Assembly: GCA_003508835.1 (NCBI GenBank)
Contig: PUFA01000550.1
Span: 124,001 to 188,000, forward strand
DNA length: 64,000 bases
Reading direction: 5' to 3'
DNA from: Eonycteris spelaea
Taxonomy: Eukaryota; Chordata; Mammalia; Chiroptera; Pteropodidae
Both the position numbers and the translations under genes were made by a program. Numbering within the stretch: the first letter of the stretch is position 1; each line of letters opens with the position of its first letter. Positions 37,352-48,912 of this stretch are shown one piece after another. The notes beneath the pieces were generated by a model. The model had not been told where the DNA came from. It searched no databases and saw only the letters and a list, made by a program, of their open reading frames with translations.

Positions 37352-38279
37352 GTTTTAGGTGAAGTGATCTTTGAGTATTTCCTATAATGCAGGCCTTGTA
37401 GTGATATTCCCTCAATTTTTGTATACTGGAAAATTTCTTTATTTCTCCCTCATATCTAAAGGAGAGCTTTGCTGGAGACACTTTTCTCTGGTAGTTCTTT
37501 TCGTTTAATAGACTGAATATCTGATTCTCCAATTTTCTGGCTTGTAATGTTTGTGCTGAGAAGTGTGATGATAATCCAATGGTTTTCCTTTATAGGTTTA
37601 CTGTCTTTCTTTTCCTGGCTGCCCTGAGAATTCTTTCATTGTCATTGATTTTTGATGATTTTAATACAGTGTGTCTTGGAGAAGGCCTTTTTGGGTTGAG
37701 ATAATTAGGAGTTCCGTTGACTTCTTGATCCCAAGCTCCAGCTCATTCCTTAGATTTAGTTAATTCCCATCCACTATTTGTCTAAAAATGCTTTTTAATT
37801 TTTGCTCCTTTTCTCCCCTTTGATAATGCCCATTATTCTTATGTTTTCTCTTCTGATGGATCAACTAGTTCTTGTATTTCTTCTTTATTATTTTTTTATT
37901 CTTCACTTCTCTATTTCTCTCCTGATTTACTTCTAAATTTCTGTCTTCGATATCAGTGACCCTTTCATCTATTTGTTTGACTCTATTTCCCATCCTGCTA
38001 TTTCATTTTTCAACTCTCGCAGCGTGCTCTTCATCTCCACAAGTTCTATTTGTTTCTTTTTGCGGGTTTCAATGTCATTGCTAAAGAACTCATTCTGCTC
38101 ATCTAGTTGTTTTCCTATTCCTGGAATTGTTAAGGTGAATTATTTTGGATGTCTTTGAGTTTTTTTCAGAAGTGCCATCCTGAATTATCTATCGTTTTAA
38201 TTGCATATTTCTTTTGTAAGCCTTTTTCTGGAGATTTTTCTCTTGCTTTCTGAGTTGGCTTGTCACCCTGGCTGTTCAT
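37352..38279 (-). pseudogene. L1 copy E ORF1p remnant
   Basis: The minus-strand ATG at 38277-38279 begins MN-type N-terminus followed by AGCCAGGGTGACAAGCC-like sequence shared with copies C and D. The C-terminal domain (VSPAKLSFRYEGEIKKFSSI, 37400-37490 region) is readable. Frames are broken in between. Confidence 0.75.
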
Positions 38280-39093
38280 GGTTTTTTTCATGTACTATTT
38301 TCTCTGCCTGGGCAGTAATGTTAGTGTATTCTGCCCTTTTTTTTTTTTTTCCAGAAGAAGATTCATTATATAAAGGTGTCTCATAAGCCTGTTGCTAAGA
38401 AGGTGTTTTTTCTTTTGGCTTCCAGTAGGGTGGATCTGGGCCTCTTCGATCCCTGCTTTATATAAATTCTTAAAATGCCTTTCTTTTCTTATAAATTTTC
38501 AATCACGCTTGCTCCCCTGAGTCTCAATCCCTGTCCGTGTTATCGACAGGTTCTTTAGTGTTTGCTCTGTTTCCCCTGGGGCTCTGCGGCATTAGTCTTG
38601 GAGGATATAGTGGGAAGGTCCCTCTGGTTAAGGGATTGGAGCTTTAGCTCAGCCTTGCGTTCTGCAACCATGGCTGGTGATAATCAACTGTTGCTGCTCT
38701 GCCATCCCCAGTTCTCTGCCGTCCCCCAAACTTCTCTGCTTTCTATCCTGATTCCTGGGCACTACTGCTGCATGGAGCTCACAGCTCTACCAGGCTGGGC
38801 TATTCAGGGAACCTGCCCGTAACCTTCTTCTCCTTTCCATTCTCCTGCTGGGAGCTCTGACTGTGAGAGGTAGCTATTTGTTTCTTCCCCAGTCTACTGC
38901 CTGACTACTGGGGTTCTGACCTATGGTAGCTTTTATGCGCAGCGATCCCTTGCTCAGACATGCTGGTGTGTAGTTCAGGAGTTTTTTTATTTGTTTGTTT
39001 GTTTTTGAGTTTTAGATGTTGAAGCTTATTGTTGTTTTGAGGAGCGAGACATCTGGGGACATCTCTCATTCCACTATGCTTCTGATGTCATTC

Positions 39094-39680
39094 TTTGATT
39101 ACTTTTTCTGATGCCCTGTGAATTATGAGGCTTTCTGCTCTGGCCAGAGGTTATAGGTACTATTCCTGGCCCTGTGTGAGTTTCATGGATTTTCCCTCTG
39201 ATCTTTTCATTGATTCTTTACCTGGCTCAGGATCCTTTCCTTACTCACATATTGCTGGGCATTTCTCTGCTGAATCCTTGAAGGAGCTATATATATATAA
39301 CTACATGTTTTTCTCTTTCTGCCGCTCTCTCTTCTGTACTCTATCTTGTGAATTCTGTCATGTTTATCCCCCCATGCTCTCAGCTCTGTCTCATCAACTC
39401 AGATTAGTCTTCAAGACTGCCTGACTTAGCCCTCTGTGCATGCACTGTTGCTTGCAAATTCTTTCCAGGTAGTAAGCTAGGACAGTTGTAAGACTCACCT
39501 TGTTTGTTTCCATCTCTCAGTATTCATTGTATTTTTGTTGCCTGATGTCAAGTGTCTTGAAAATTGTCATTTCATATATTTTGTCATGTGTTTTATGATT
39601 TTAGGTAAGAGAGTAAATCCTGTCCTTGTCTATTTCATTTTGTGTTTGAAGTGATAGTCTGGAGGTAGTAGTTTAATTGG
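39094..39680 (-). mobile_element. Old L1 5'-end region, minus strand
   Basis: TTGATTACTTTTTCTGATGC and the C/T-rich sequence to about 39680 resemble the antisense 5' UTR of older mammalian L1s (TCAGATTAGTCTTCAAGACT; CTTTCCAGGTAGTAAGCTAG). It may be the 5' remainder of the older element into which copy E inserted. Boundaries are approximate. Confidence 0.55.
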
Positions 39681-39689
39681 GTGAAAGTT

Positions 39690-40490
39690 GTTCAACATCT
39701 CTCTTCCAGAATTAAAATATTGAGTATATTAATTTCCAGAGCTTTGGAACTTGCTGTGAAAAAAACTATAGTGTTCTTCTGGGATACTAGCCAGTGTTTA
39801 AGTGGCTAAGGTCTCTGGCTTATATCTTTCTCTCCTCCAGTGCAGAACATACCATGTATGAACATAAACTGTGATCTTGGTATATTGTTTACCATAGAAT
39901 AGAGTCAGTATGTGGTCGGGTCTGTGTAGGACCCCCTCCCAAGTGGTGTCTTTAAAAGACCATGTTAAAAGCTGGTCCCAAGACATAGAGAGAATAACAG
40001 TATAAACAAGTCTCCAGTATTCATGATTTCTGGTATTTAGATTGTAAAAGTATCAATTATGTGTTTGAGAAATTCTTGTAGTTACTTCAAATTTTCTTTT
40101 AAACTCTTCAGACCTCCATTCTCAATGTGGGACTATCTAAACCCATACTAGCACAGAGATGCAGTCAGTAAGTTTTGTTTCCCAAGTCTAGAATATTAAG
40201 AGCAAGCAAGCATTTTAAATTCATTTCCCAAAAGACAAGAAATTAGTATATTCATTGAACAGGTTTTTAAAATAATATTTAATGGTTACTTCTGTAGACA
40301 GCTTATTAATTATAATTTGTTTATTTGTTATACTTGTGCATACAAAATATTATTTAAAATGAGGACTTATTCTGTATGCCTTAGAAAAAGACTTTTACCA
40401 ATTTACATTCTTATATGTGTTAAAGAATTTTAATTATATGCTTCACGTGTATTTTAAGGAGAATGGTACCTCCCCCAATTTTTGTCTCCC
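39690..40490. other. Intron sequence
   Basis: No recognisable gene or transposon. Ends at the CA/CG-rich tract from 40496. Confidence 0.45.
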
Positions 40491-40495
40491 AAAAT

Positions 40496-40524
40496 TCACA
40501 CACATTCACACGCGCGTGCCAGCG

Positions 40525-40561
<37 letters not shown>
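40496..40561. repeat. Alternating CA/CG tract
   Basis: ACACACATTCACACGCGCGT, then a (GC)n core and about 14 CA units. Alternating purine-pyrimidine sequence, a classic Z-DNA-prone pattern. Confidence 0.95.
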
Positions 40562-40563
<2 letters not shown>

Positions 40564-40629
40564 CTTAAGCTGTGCTCTACCTTGCTAATATCAAGAAAAT
40601 ATAGTGGGATGTGTGACTGATGATTGTAA

Positions 40630-42060
40630 AGCTGTCAGTTCTTCCAGAGTTAATTTATAAGGTTAACAAAATTCCAAACAAAATCCCCCTAAGAATTTTT
40701 GTTGGTTTGAAATTGATAGAATGATTTTACCAGCTTATCTGAAAAAGTAAACAAGTGAAAAAGAACTAAGACATTTTGAAAATAAAGAACACCCTTTCCT
40801 TGTTTTTTCTTCCTGTTCAAAACTTTATAAAGCGCTGCAGTAATCAAAGCATCATAGTATCAACACAAGATTAGACACATACTGTATAGCACAAATATTC
40901 TGGTACATATGACTTACTGTATGTTGTTATGATAGAAGTAATAACTCACAAATAATGGCAAAGAGATCAATTGTTCAGTAACCAGTATGTGAATAAATTG
41001 GCTAGATAATACAGAAAAAAATTGATTCAGAATTGTCATCTCTACCACATGCATAGATAAATTTTACTTATGTTAAAAAGCTAAATCTGGAAGAAAACAT
41101 TCTAAAAGAAATTGCACCTGAATATGTAGTGACCATTGAATGGAGGTCTCCTTAATCAAATAATGAAGGAAAATCACACAGAATGATATATAAATCTGAG
41201 TACATAAAATTATGAATTACTGAACATGAAAGACCAGCATAAATTGGGGAAAATATTTACAAGTAATATAATAGAGAACTGACATTTTAAAAATATTTAA
41301 AGGACTTCTTTTTTTTTAAATTTAAAGGCTAATTAAAAAAATAGTAAGTCGATACTGGAAAATAGTCAAAAACAGTACCAATAATTCACTAAACCAATAG
41401 AAGGGCCACAAGACATTAAAGACAGTGTTTAGCCTAACAATAAAAATGTTAATTAAAAGAATGATTCCATTTTTGTATATCAAATTAGAAAAAAGATTTC
41501 TAAAAGGGTAATATTTACGGCTATCATGGATGTGGTAAGACAAATGCTTTTATAAACTGCTGATGTGAGTGAAAATTATCGTAACTTTTTTGAAAATAAT
41601 TTTGTATATGTGGAGAATCTTTAGACTAATCTCCTTGACTCCATATTTCTTGTTTTATTTCTTAGGAGTCCATTTTGGAGAAATAATCATAAATGTAAAA
41701 AACACATATACATATTACAGAATTATTTAAAGTAGCTGAAAAATTGGAAATAATCTAAAATGAAAACAGGTTAATTCAGTATGTATGATATTATGAACTA
41801 TTTGAAAACACTTTGTAAATAAATATTACATATATGAGTGAATGCTTATGATATAATTTTAAGTGAGGATAAAGGAGTCTACTAAATAGTGTGTGTGCAT
41901 AGTATTATCTCAAATATGTTAAAACACACTTATACACACACATATATGCACACGCATACATGGTTTGAAGATCAGACAGCAAAAGACTAGCAAGCCTACT
42001 TCAGGGTGCTGGAGTTTTAGATGACTTTTATTTTGGGAGGTATTTATGAATAGAATGATT
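40630..42060 (+). mobile_element. Ancient L1 (L1ME-type) ORF2 3' half and UTR
   Basis: Diverged but colinear L1 text: AAATTCCAAACAAAATCCCC, AAAGCGCTGCAGTAATCAAAGCATCATAGT-type block at about 40832-40858, AAATTGGAAATAATCTAAAA near 41745. No open frame of note. Confidence 0.7.
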
Positions 42061-42134
42061 AGGGAATAGGAAAGCATTAATAGTAGTGGGCCTAAAACTT
42101 AAAAGAGAAGTTGCATTGGTAGAAGTGGCTTTTG

Positions 42135-42358
42135 GAGAAGAGGTAGTTCTTAAGGACAAGTATTCTTGAATTCAAATCCTGGGCCTGGCTTACTAGTTAT
42201 CTTATTCTGGGAAAGTTACTTCATCACTGAGTCTTTCTCCATATGTAAGGTGAATGATAGATCTACCTCATGGTTTTGTTTGGAAAACTGTAATAACAAA
42301 CGAATGTAACATGACTGGCACATAATTTCTACTCAGTAAGTTTCTTATTTGCATCCAT
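42135..42358 (+). repeat. MIR SINE
   Basis: TTGAATTCAAATCCTGGGCC is the tRNA-derived part. It is followed by TTACTAGTTATCTTATTCTG (the 'CTAGCTGTGTGACC' region), AGTTACTTCATCACTGAGTC and the end ACTGGCACATAATTTCTACT. Order and spacing fit MIR. Confidence 0.85.
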
Positions 42359-42984
42359 CATGAAGCTATCCACAGAGACAATTTGTAACAAGATAATATG
42401 TTTGCCATAAACTGTAACCTCGGCATAGTTTCTTCTTTAATTTAGAGTTTGAATATTTTTGTTTAATGAAGGGTTTTTTTTTATGTGTTAGGTTTCAGTG
42501 AATGTTTTGATTATGCCTCCCTCGGAAAATCAAATAAGTAACAAGTATTTTATTCTTAATAGAATATTCAAGTGAAAATGTTCTCATACTTTGACCATTA
42601 TAATATCAAATGAGTGTCTAGAAACTTACATATGAACAGTCTTCATTTTTCTACAGATCATCTTTTAAAAGTAGGAGAGGTATCAAATTTAATCTTTAAC
42701 TGCTCATTTTCTGCAATTTTATTAGTAACGTGAGTCTGCGTTGTATAATTAGTGGCCATAATTCTAATGGCAAGTCAGTTATATAGATCTTTATGATATT
42801 TTACACTTTCCTATAACCCAGAGATTTCTATAGTGAAATACCCAATTTCTAAACACATTGTTTTGTCAATTGGAAGCCCTTGATAAATCTTAAAAATTAT
42901 ATCTGATGATTAAGTAGTGCTCCATTTTGTGTGTAAATTAACACTCACTTATGAATAACCTATATTAATAATACCTCATGGTTG
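42359..42984. other. Intron sequence between MIR copies
   Basis: AT-rich, no recognisable feature. Confidence 0.45.
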
Positions 42985-43195
42985 TAATACAAAGCATTTT
43001 ACAGTTTATAAGGCTCTTTTTTCCCATATAAACTATTTTTACTCTTAAAATAGCCTTGTTAGATATAGCATATATCATCTATCTTTATTTTACAGGTTTT
43101 TGAAACTGAAGGCCAGAGGTCTAAGTGGCATGTCAAACATTACACTGTTAATTCTCATTCCAAGTCCAGTCTCTTTCACCTCATCATAGCAGCTC
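42985..43195 (-). repeat. MIR SINE, minus strand
   Basis: AAAGCATTTTACAGTTTATA, TATTTTACAGGTTTTTGAAA and CTGAAGGCCAGAGGTCTAAG match the antisense MIR core (CATTTTACAGATGAGGAAACTGAGG). Diverged. Confidence 0.75.
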
Positions 43196-43741
43196 TCTGC
43201 CCAGGCACAAAAAGCCTAGGAATATAGTATCATTAAACTCATGTACTTTACTTTCAGAAGAGGCCTGGAGCTACTCTTTAGGTCAGAGATTGGGGTTTAG
43301 AACTATGTTTAATATGAGTTACAACTTGCTTTGGCATATTAGAAGCTTTTAGTTAGTAGAGCCATTCAAAGCAAAATACCTTAGTAGACAGTGAAAGAAA
43401 ATTGTAGAAATAGTGGAATTGCCAATGCTCAGCTGACATATCCAAAATTGTCAAAGATCCTGAGAAGAGTACTTAGAAGAGTACTGAAATTAATAATCAC
43501 ATTCTGACAGCAAGTTATTTGAAAGGATAAATTCTATGTACTACATTGTAAGAAGTGATGCAAGCTACATAATATATTTTTTGGAGATTTACATTAAAAT
43601 AGTCATATTGAAGAGAAGGATTCTTAAAGGGGTTAGTTTCATCTATCTACTCTTATTTTCTTATTTGCCTGTTTTGTGTGTTTACTAGTTTTTAGGGAAG
43701 TAATTAAAATGATCAAATGGAAAATTGTCATTTTATTTTAG
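43196..43741. other. Intron sequence before exon 43742
   Basis: No repeat or gene recognised; it ends in a T-rich tract and TTTTATTTTAG acceptor. Confidence 0.45.
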
Positions 43742-43848
43742 GTTCTATTTACAGAGGAAGATGTGAAATTTCTCCTCGCAGAACTAGCCCTTGCTTTGGA
43801 TCATCTGCACCAATTAGGATTGTGTATAGAGACTTGAAGCCAGAAAAA
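43742..43848 (+). CDS. RPS6KA6: RPS6KA6 exon: catalytic loop (YRDLKPEN), frameshifted
   Basis: The acceptor is AG at 43740-43741; the donor GTAAAA starts at 43849. It encodes [15 protein letters not shown] then [12 protein letters not shown] deleted A at about 43819 shifts the frame, so the catalytic-loop codons YRDLKPE (catalytic Asp GAC at 43831-43833) are out of frame and a TGA is met at 43835-43837. An extra A before the donor restores the 107-bp expected length. KFYLAEL reads KFLLAEL here (CTC for a Tyr codon), a change at a strongly conserved position. The previous intron is 14.2 kb, largely minus-strand L1. Confidence 0.92.
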
Positions 43849-44127
43849 GTAAAAGCTATATTCTCCTTGTGTATACCTATAGCCAATGTTATATAACTAT
43901 TTTTCTATATTGTCTTTTATTTTAAATATTATAGAAAATACGTGAATTTTAACAATTATATGAAACATAAAAAGTTAATATTCATAAGATACCCATTGAT
44001 TATAAAGTAATCATTAAATTTTTTCAGTATTGAAATAGATACACCTTATTTTATGTTTATGATTTTTGCGTGAATGTTTTATATAAATATTTTATTCCAT
44101 CTTGTGAATGTAAATTTTGATTTACAG

Positions 44128-44165
44128 CATTTTGCTTGATGAAATAGGACATATCAAGTTAACAG
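44128..44165 (+). CDS. RPS6KA6: RPS6KA6 38-bp micro-exon before DFG, intact
   Basis: The acceptor TTTACAG precedes 44128; the donor GTATGG follows 44165. It reads (N)ILLDEIGHIKLT(D), exactly the RSK4 version (EIGH rather than EEGH). The 38-bp length leaves the Asp of the DFG motif split across the junction with the exon at 54909. No change from expectation is visible. The upstream intron is only 279 bp. Confidence 0.92.
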
Positions 44166-44640
44166 GTATGGACATTTTCTTATTCTCACTAAACTTGCAT
44201 TATTTTAATTTATTTTTCTAAGCTTGTTCTCTTTTTGTTTCCTCTTTCTTGATTTATTTGCAATTTTGTTCATCTCTTTAGTAAACTAGAGTTCATTTAA
44301 AGGGTGGATGAGATAGCTTCATATATTCTAATTGCAATACTAAGAAATTATACGATAGAGTTGCTGTTCTAATTAAGAAATCAATTTGGTTTTCTAAGTA
44401 AAAACACATTATCTTAGTTTCAGTCTTGACTGAAAATTTATCATAAGTAGTTATCACATTTGGAATGCATTGATTATAAACTTTTAAACCAAGTTTTTCA
44501 CAATCACGGGTTCATTTTGTTCATTTGCAAAAAAAAAAAAAAACATATGCTTTATTTTACCCTTATTTTTTAATATTGAGGATTTACTTATAACACACTG
44601 TGCTAATCCTCACAGGATTCTTAGGCATAAAGTATTCATA
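44166..44640. other. Intron sequence after the micro-exon
   Basis: AT-rich. A 15-A run at about 44529-44543 is the only simple feature. Confidence 0.45.
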
Positions 44641-44649
44641 TTATACTAT

Positions 44650-45125
44650 TTTTTTTAAAACTTTTTATTTTGAAATAATTATAGATTCACAATAGGTTGC
44701 AAAAATAGTATCGAGAGGTTCTGTGTACTCATCACTCAGCTTCCTCTATCGTTACATCTTACAAAGCTGCAGTGCATTACAATCCAGGAATTGATTTGTA
44801 CTGTACAAGTAACTGGACTATATACTTGCATTTCACCGATTTTTGCGTACGGTTTTTTTGTTTGTCTTTGTGTGTAATTCTGTGACATTTTCCTCACATA
44901 TATAATTTGAATACCACCAGCACAATCAATATGCAAAAACTGTCATACAATCACAAAAGAACTCTCTTGTGTAGCCCATTTACCATTACACCTCCCTCCC
45001 TCTTCCCTACCTTCTAGAAACCACTTAACATCTCTAATTTTGTTATTTTTAAAAATATGATAATAAATAAAACCATACAGTAGTCACACTTGTGGGCATT
45101 TGTCTTAGAGAAATAAAACAAGTTT
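44650..45125 (-). mobile_element. Old L1 3' UTR, minus strand
   Basis: CTTTTTATTTTGAAATAATT then TATAGATTCACAATAGGTTG and the CACTCAGCTTCC block are the antisense 3' UTR of an old L1M-type element; the right end is TAAAACCATACAGTAGTCAC. Confidence 0.72.
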
Positions 45126-45857
45126 GTAATGAGTAATAAATATGGATTTAACCTCTCAACTTCCAGTAAGATTGATTAAAGTGTGACACTCACACAAGTA
45201 TTTTAAGATGACTTTTCACTTTTTTAATTCTTTAATTTTCCATTATTTCTTCCTTTCTTTATCTTTATTTTCTTCTTTTTCTTTTTTTTTTCTTACTTCC
45301 TTACCGTCTCTGTGGTTTTATCCTATCACTCTTTTCGTGTTTCCCTTTCTGTCTTCATTCTTCTTTTTGAATACTATAGTTGAAGTACAGGATTATTTGG
45401 TATTTATCATTGTTAGCAGTGGTATAGTGATTTAGCAATGTTTCAACTTAGGCAGGGTCTTCCCAGCATTCTGAGTTTCCCCAGAATAATCTTAGGAGTG
45501 GGAAATACCTTTATTTTTTACCCACTTTTTAAATATCCTCCAAATATAAGAATGAACTAATAGTTTAACAGGTTACTCTGAATGACATGAACTATAGAAA
45601 GGTTTCTTGGTATGATTGTATTTTGAGCCTGATTAACTTCATCTGCGATTATGATTGTATAGAAGATCAGTAGAATGAGAAGTGGATAACCTCCAAATAT
45701 CTGCATTTTTGATAATATATTTTTCATACTGTCTTTTATGTCTTAATTTATTTCTGGAATGCCTCCTATAGTTCATGTAAAAACTAAACTATATAATATG
45801 ACTTTCCTGGTTTTAAAAAAATGTTAACTCATAGATGTCATTAAAAATAATAAATGT
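45126..45857. other. Intron sequence with pyrimidine-rich tract
   Basis: T/C-rich stretch at about 45208-45370 (poly-pyrimidine, open only by composition). No gene seen. Confidence 0.45.
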
Positions 45858-46022
45858 GTCTACGGCCATGCCACCCTGAGCAAGCCTGATCCGTCTGATC
45901 TCAGAACTAAGGAGGGGTTGGGCTGGGTTAGTACTTGGATGGGAGACCATCTAGAAGACCAGGTGCTGCAGGCATTAAATAAATAAATAAATAAATAATA
46001 AATAAATATAAATAAAAATAAG
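45858..46022 (+). mobile_element. 5S-rRNA-derived SINE-like copy 1 with A-rich tail
   Basis: 45858-45976 matches 5S rRNA along its whole length: GTCTACGGCCATGCCACCCT at the start, GATCTCAGAACTAAGG in the box A area, GGTTAGTACTTGGATGGGAG in box C, and GGTGCTGCAGGC at the end. It is followed by about 45 bp of (AAAT)n-like sequence. A 5S body plus A-rich tail, moderately diverged, suits a 5S-type SINE rather than a functional 5S gene. Fruit bats are known to carry such SINEs. Confidence 0.82.
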
Positions 46023-46109
46023 GTAATGTAAGTTGGCAAGGTCCTTGTTTTCTGTGAGGTCAACGAAGGGTTGCCTCACCTAAACTGAAAAAAAAAATTA
46101 TATAATTGG

Positions 46110-46240
46110 GTCTATGGCCATGCCACCATGAACATGTCTAATCTTGTCTGATCTCAGAAGCTAAGCGGGGTTAGGTCTGGTTAGTACTTGGATGGGAGAC
46201 TACCTAGGAATACCAGGTGCTGTAGGTCTTAAAAATAGAA
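46110..46240 (+). mobile_element. 5S-rRNA-derived SINE-like copy 2
   Basis: 46110-46230 (121 nt) starts GTCTATGGCCATGCCACCAT and keeps GAAGCTAAGCGGGG, GGTTAGTACTTGGATGGGAG and GGTGCTGTAGGTCTT, so internal control regions are better kept than in copy 1. A short A-rich end (CTTAAAAATAG) follows. It lies 133 bp from copy 1 in the same orientation. Confidence 0.82.
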
Positions 46241-47178
46241 TTATCATTGATCACAACTGATTCAAACTATCTATGGTTTCAGTTATGTGTTTTCTGAGGG
46301 ACGTAACTCAGGGATAATTTCTAGAAAGAGAGAAGAAAAATATACAGTGTCAAAAATTTTAAAATTACACTACTTGAGCTGAATATTTAAGAGAAAAAAT
46401 AAGAAAATGATTTAGAGATTGGATGGAAAATAGCAAATGAGAAACTTCCAAGATCTCTCCCCTTGAAACAATAAAAGCGGAACATCTAAACTCAACAAAC
46501 ACCCAAACTGTGCACACGCACATCTGAAGGTTCTTATCTGCGCATAACAGGTACCACAGGTCAAGAATCCCCGATGTCTGGTGGTAGACTGGTCGAAAAA
46601 AGAAGCTGCCTCTCATAGCCTGAGCTCCCTAGAGTGGGTGGGGGAAAGGGATAAGGTGCGGCGACTTCCCTGAATAGCCCTGCCTGGGAGTGTGGTGAGT
46701 TCATGCAGCCGGCAGCAGTGCCCTAGTCATCAGGGCAGAAGGCAGAGAAACAGGGTGGCAGAAAAGCTGGGCTGACAAAGCAACAGTTGATTTTTACCAG
46801 CCCTCATTACAAAACCAGGCTTAGCTGCAGCCCCAATCCCCAACCCAGAGGGGCCTCTCCCCCCATACCTCCTGAGACTCATCACCACAGATTCCCAGGG
46901 GGAATCTAAGCAAATGCTACCAAAATAATAGCTAACACTGACAAGACTGAGACTGAGGGTAGCCAAGCGTGATTAAAACATGTATAGGGAAAAAAAGTTG
47001 TAAGACTTTAATGTGAAGCGAGATCCAAGAGTTTTAGACACCACTTAACTGTAAACCAAAAGAAAAAACCTTCTTTGCAAAAGGCTAGGGACCTTTATAT
47101 AATAAATCTTTCTGGGGCGGGAGGAAGCAGAACATCATTTCCATTAATGTCCAAATGGAGAATAGTCCACTAAATATC

Positions 47179-48124
47179 ATGAACAACGAAAGTGACAAGG
47201 CACCTCAGAAAGAAAGAGAAAAAATCTCCAGAAAATAAACTTAAAAGACATAGAAATATGCAACATAAATGACAGAGAATTCAGGATGTTACTTCTTAAA
47301 AAACTCAATGAGAGCCAAACAATTCATAACAACAATTTCAGGAATTGGGGGGAAAAAAAAAACTAGATAGCAAAAATGAGTTCTTTAGCAAGGAGATTGA
47401 AACTCTCAAAAAAATAGAACTTGTGTAGAAAAAGAAGACTCACTGCAAAAGTTGAAAAATGAAATAACAGATGTGGAAAATAGAGTCGACCAAATGGAGG
47501 AAAGGATCAGTGATATCGAAGACAGAAATCTAGAAATAAATCAGAAGGAAGAAGAGAGGGACCAAAGAATGAAAAATAATGAATGAGAAATACAAGAACT
47601 AACTGTACCATAAGGAGCGAAAACATAAGATAATGGACTTATCAAAGGGAGGAAAAGGGGCAGAGATTAGAAAGCATTTTCAGACTAATAGTTGATGAGA
47701 ATTTCCAAATCTAAGGAATGAGCTGGAACTTGGAATTCAATAAGTCAACAAAACACCCAGTTTATCTCACCCAAAGAGGCCTTCTCCAAGACACACTGTA
47801 TTAAAATTATTCTAAAATTATTGACAAAGACAATTCTCAGGGCAGCCAGAGAAAAGAAGACAGCAATCTATAAAGGAAAACCCATTCGATTATCATCATA
47901 TTTCTCAGCACAACCTTACAAGCCAGAAAAGAGTGGAATCAAATATTCAGACTATTAATGAAAGTAACTACCAGCCAAGGATAATGTATTCAGCTGAGTT
48001 CTCCTTTAGATATGAAGGAAAATTTAAGACCTTTTCAGACATAGAAACATTGAGAGAATTCTCCATTACAAGGTGTGCACTACAGGAAATACTGAAAAGG
48101 GTCAGCTCACCTAAAACAAAGTGA
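47179..48124 (+). pseudogene. L1 copy D ORF1p remnant
   Basis: The start ATGAACAACGAAAGTGACAA is shared with copy C (20319). The C-terminal 60 residues (47933-48124: NYQPRIMYSAEFSFRYEGKF, then LQEILKRV) are intact L1 ORF1p. Frames in the coiled-coil region are broken. Total span about 315 codons, near the normal ORF1p length. Confidence 0.78.
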
Positions 48125-48473
48125 CGAAAAACAAACAAACAAAAAACATAATTAGGAGTAGGAGTAAGGTGAGTAGCAGGCTGATAAGAACAGAGTGAAA
48201 CCCTTCCTAGAAACATACAACCTTCCAAGAATGAATCAAGAACTGGAAAATCTATAGATTGAATCAGCAGTATGCAAAGTGAAAATAATTATCAAAAAAC
48301 CTCCCAAAAGCAAAAGTCCAGGATCAGATGTCTTCACCAGTGAATTCTACCAACATTCAAAGAAGATTTAATAACTATTCTCCTCAAACTCTTCCAAAAA
48401 AATTGAAGAGGAAGCAATATTTCCTGATTCATTTTATGAAGCCAATATTACTGGTACCAAACCTGGTAAAGAT

Positions 48474-48474
<1 letters not shown>

Positions 48475-48515
<41 letters not shown>

Positions 48516-48520
48516 ACACC
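48475..48520 (+). repeat. (CA)n microsatellite inside L1 ORF2
   Basis: About 17 CA units followed by CACACCACACCACAC, directly after GGTAAAGATCATA, the same ORF2 site as in L1 copy C. Confidence 0.95.
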
Positions 48521-48875
48521 ACACTAAAGACCAATATGTTTCATGCACATACTGCAAAAATCCAGAATAAGATTGTAGCGAACTGGAATACAGCAACATA
48601 TTAACTGGATTAAAGAAGATATAAAAAGAGAGATCAAGAGATACATATAAATGAATGATAATGATAGTATAATGTATCAAACTTTTGTGACATGCCAAAA
48701 ATGGTCAAAAGAAAGTTCATATCATTACAGGCCTATCTCCAAAAACAAGAACAGCCGAATAAACAACCTAATGCTTCATCTTAAAAATTAGAAAAGGAAG
48801 AACAAATGAAGCCAAAGGTCAGCCGAAGAAAAGAAATAGTCAAAATTAAGGCAAAAAATTAAATGAAATTGCAAA

Positions 48876-48912
48876 CAACAAAACAACAACAACAACAACA
48901 ACACAACAACAT
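48876..48912 (+). repeat. (CAA)n simple repeat
   Basis: ACAACAACAACAACAACAAC-type run inside ORF2 of L1 copy D. Confidence 0.9.

Larger units (their letters stand above)
32645..39093 (-). mobile_element. Near-full-length L1 (copy E), minus strand
   Basis: Read from the right: 5' end at about 39093 (reverse strand GACATCAGAAGCATAGTGGA), 5' UTR to about 38280, ORF1 with start codon at 38277-38279 and C-terminus near 37350, ORF2 from about 37300 down to about 33400, then 3' UTR and poly-T at 32645-32675. About 6.45 kb, the full L1 size. All parts are colinear, but ORF1 and ORF2 carry many frameshifts. ORF2 holds a 57-bp local triplication (36402-36572). It is antisense to RPS6KA6. Confidence 0.9.

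Noticed and set aside
44128..44165. Possibility that the gene is RPS6KA3 (RSK2) rather than RPS6KA6
   Set aside because: Residues [22 protein letters not shown] and KEGYEKAD fit RSK4; RSK2 has EEGH, GGDLF, HLHSLG, SIDHEKK and KEGHEKAD.
45208..45435. 75-codon frame rich in Phe/Ser/Leu
   Set aside because: A product of a T/C-rich simple tract; composition explains its openness.
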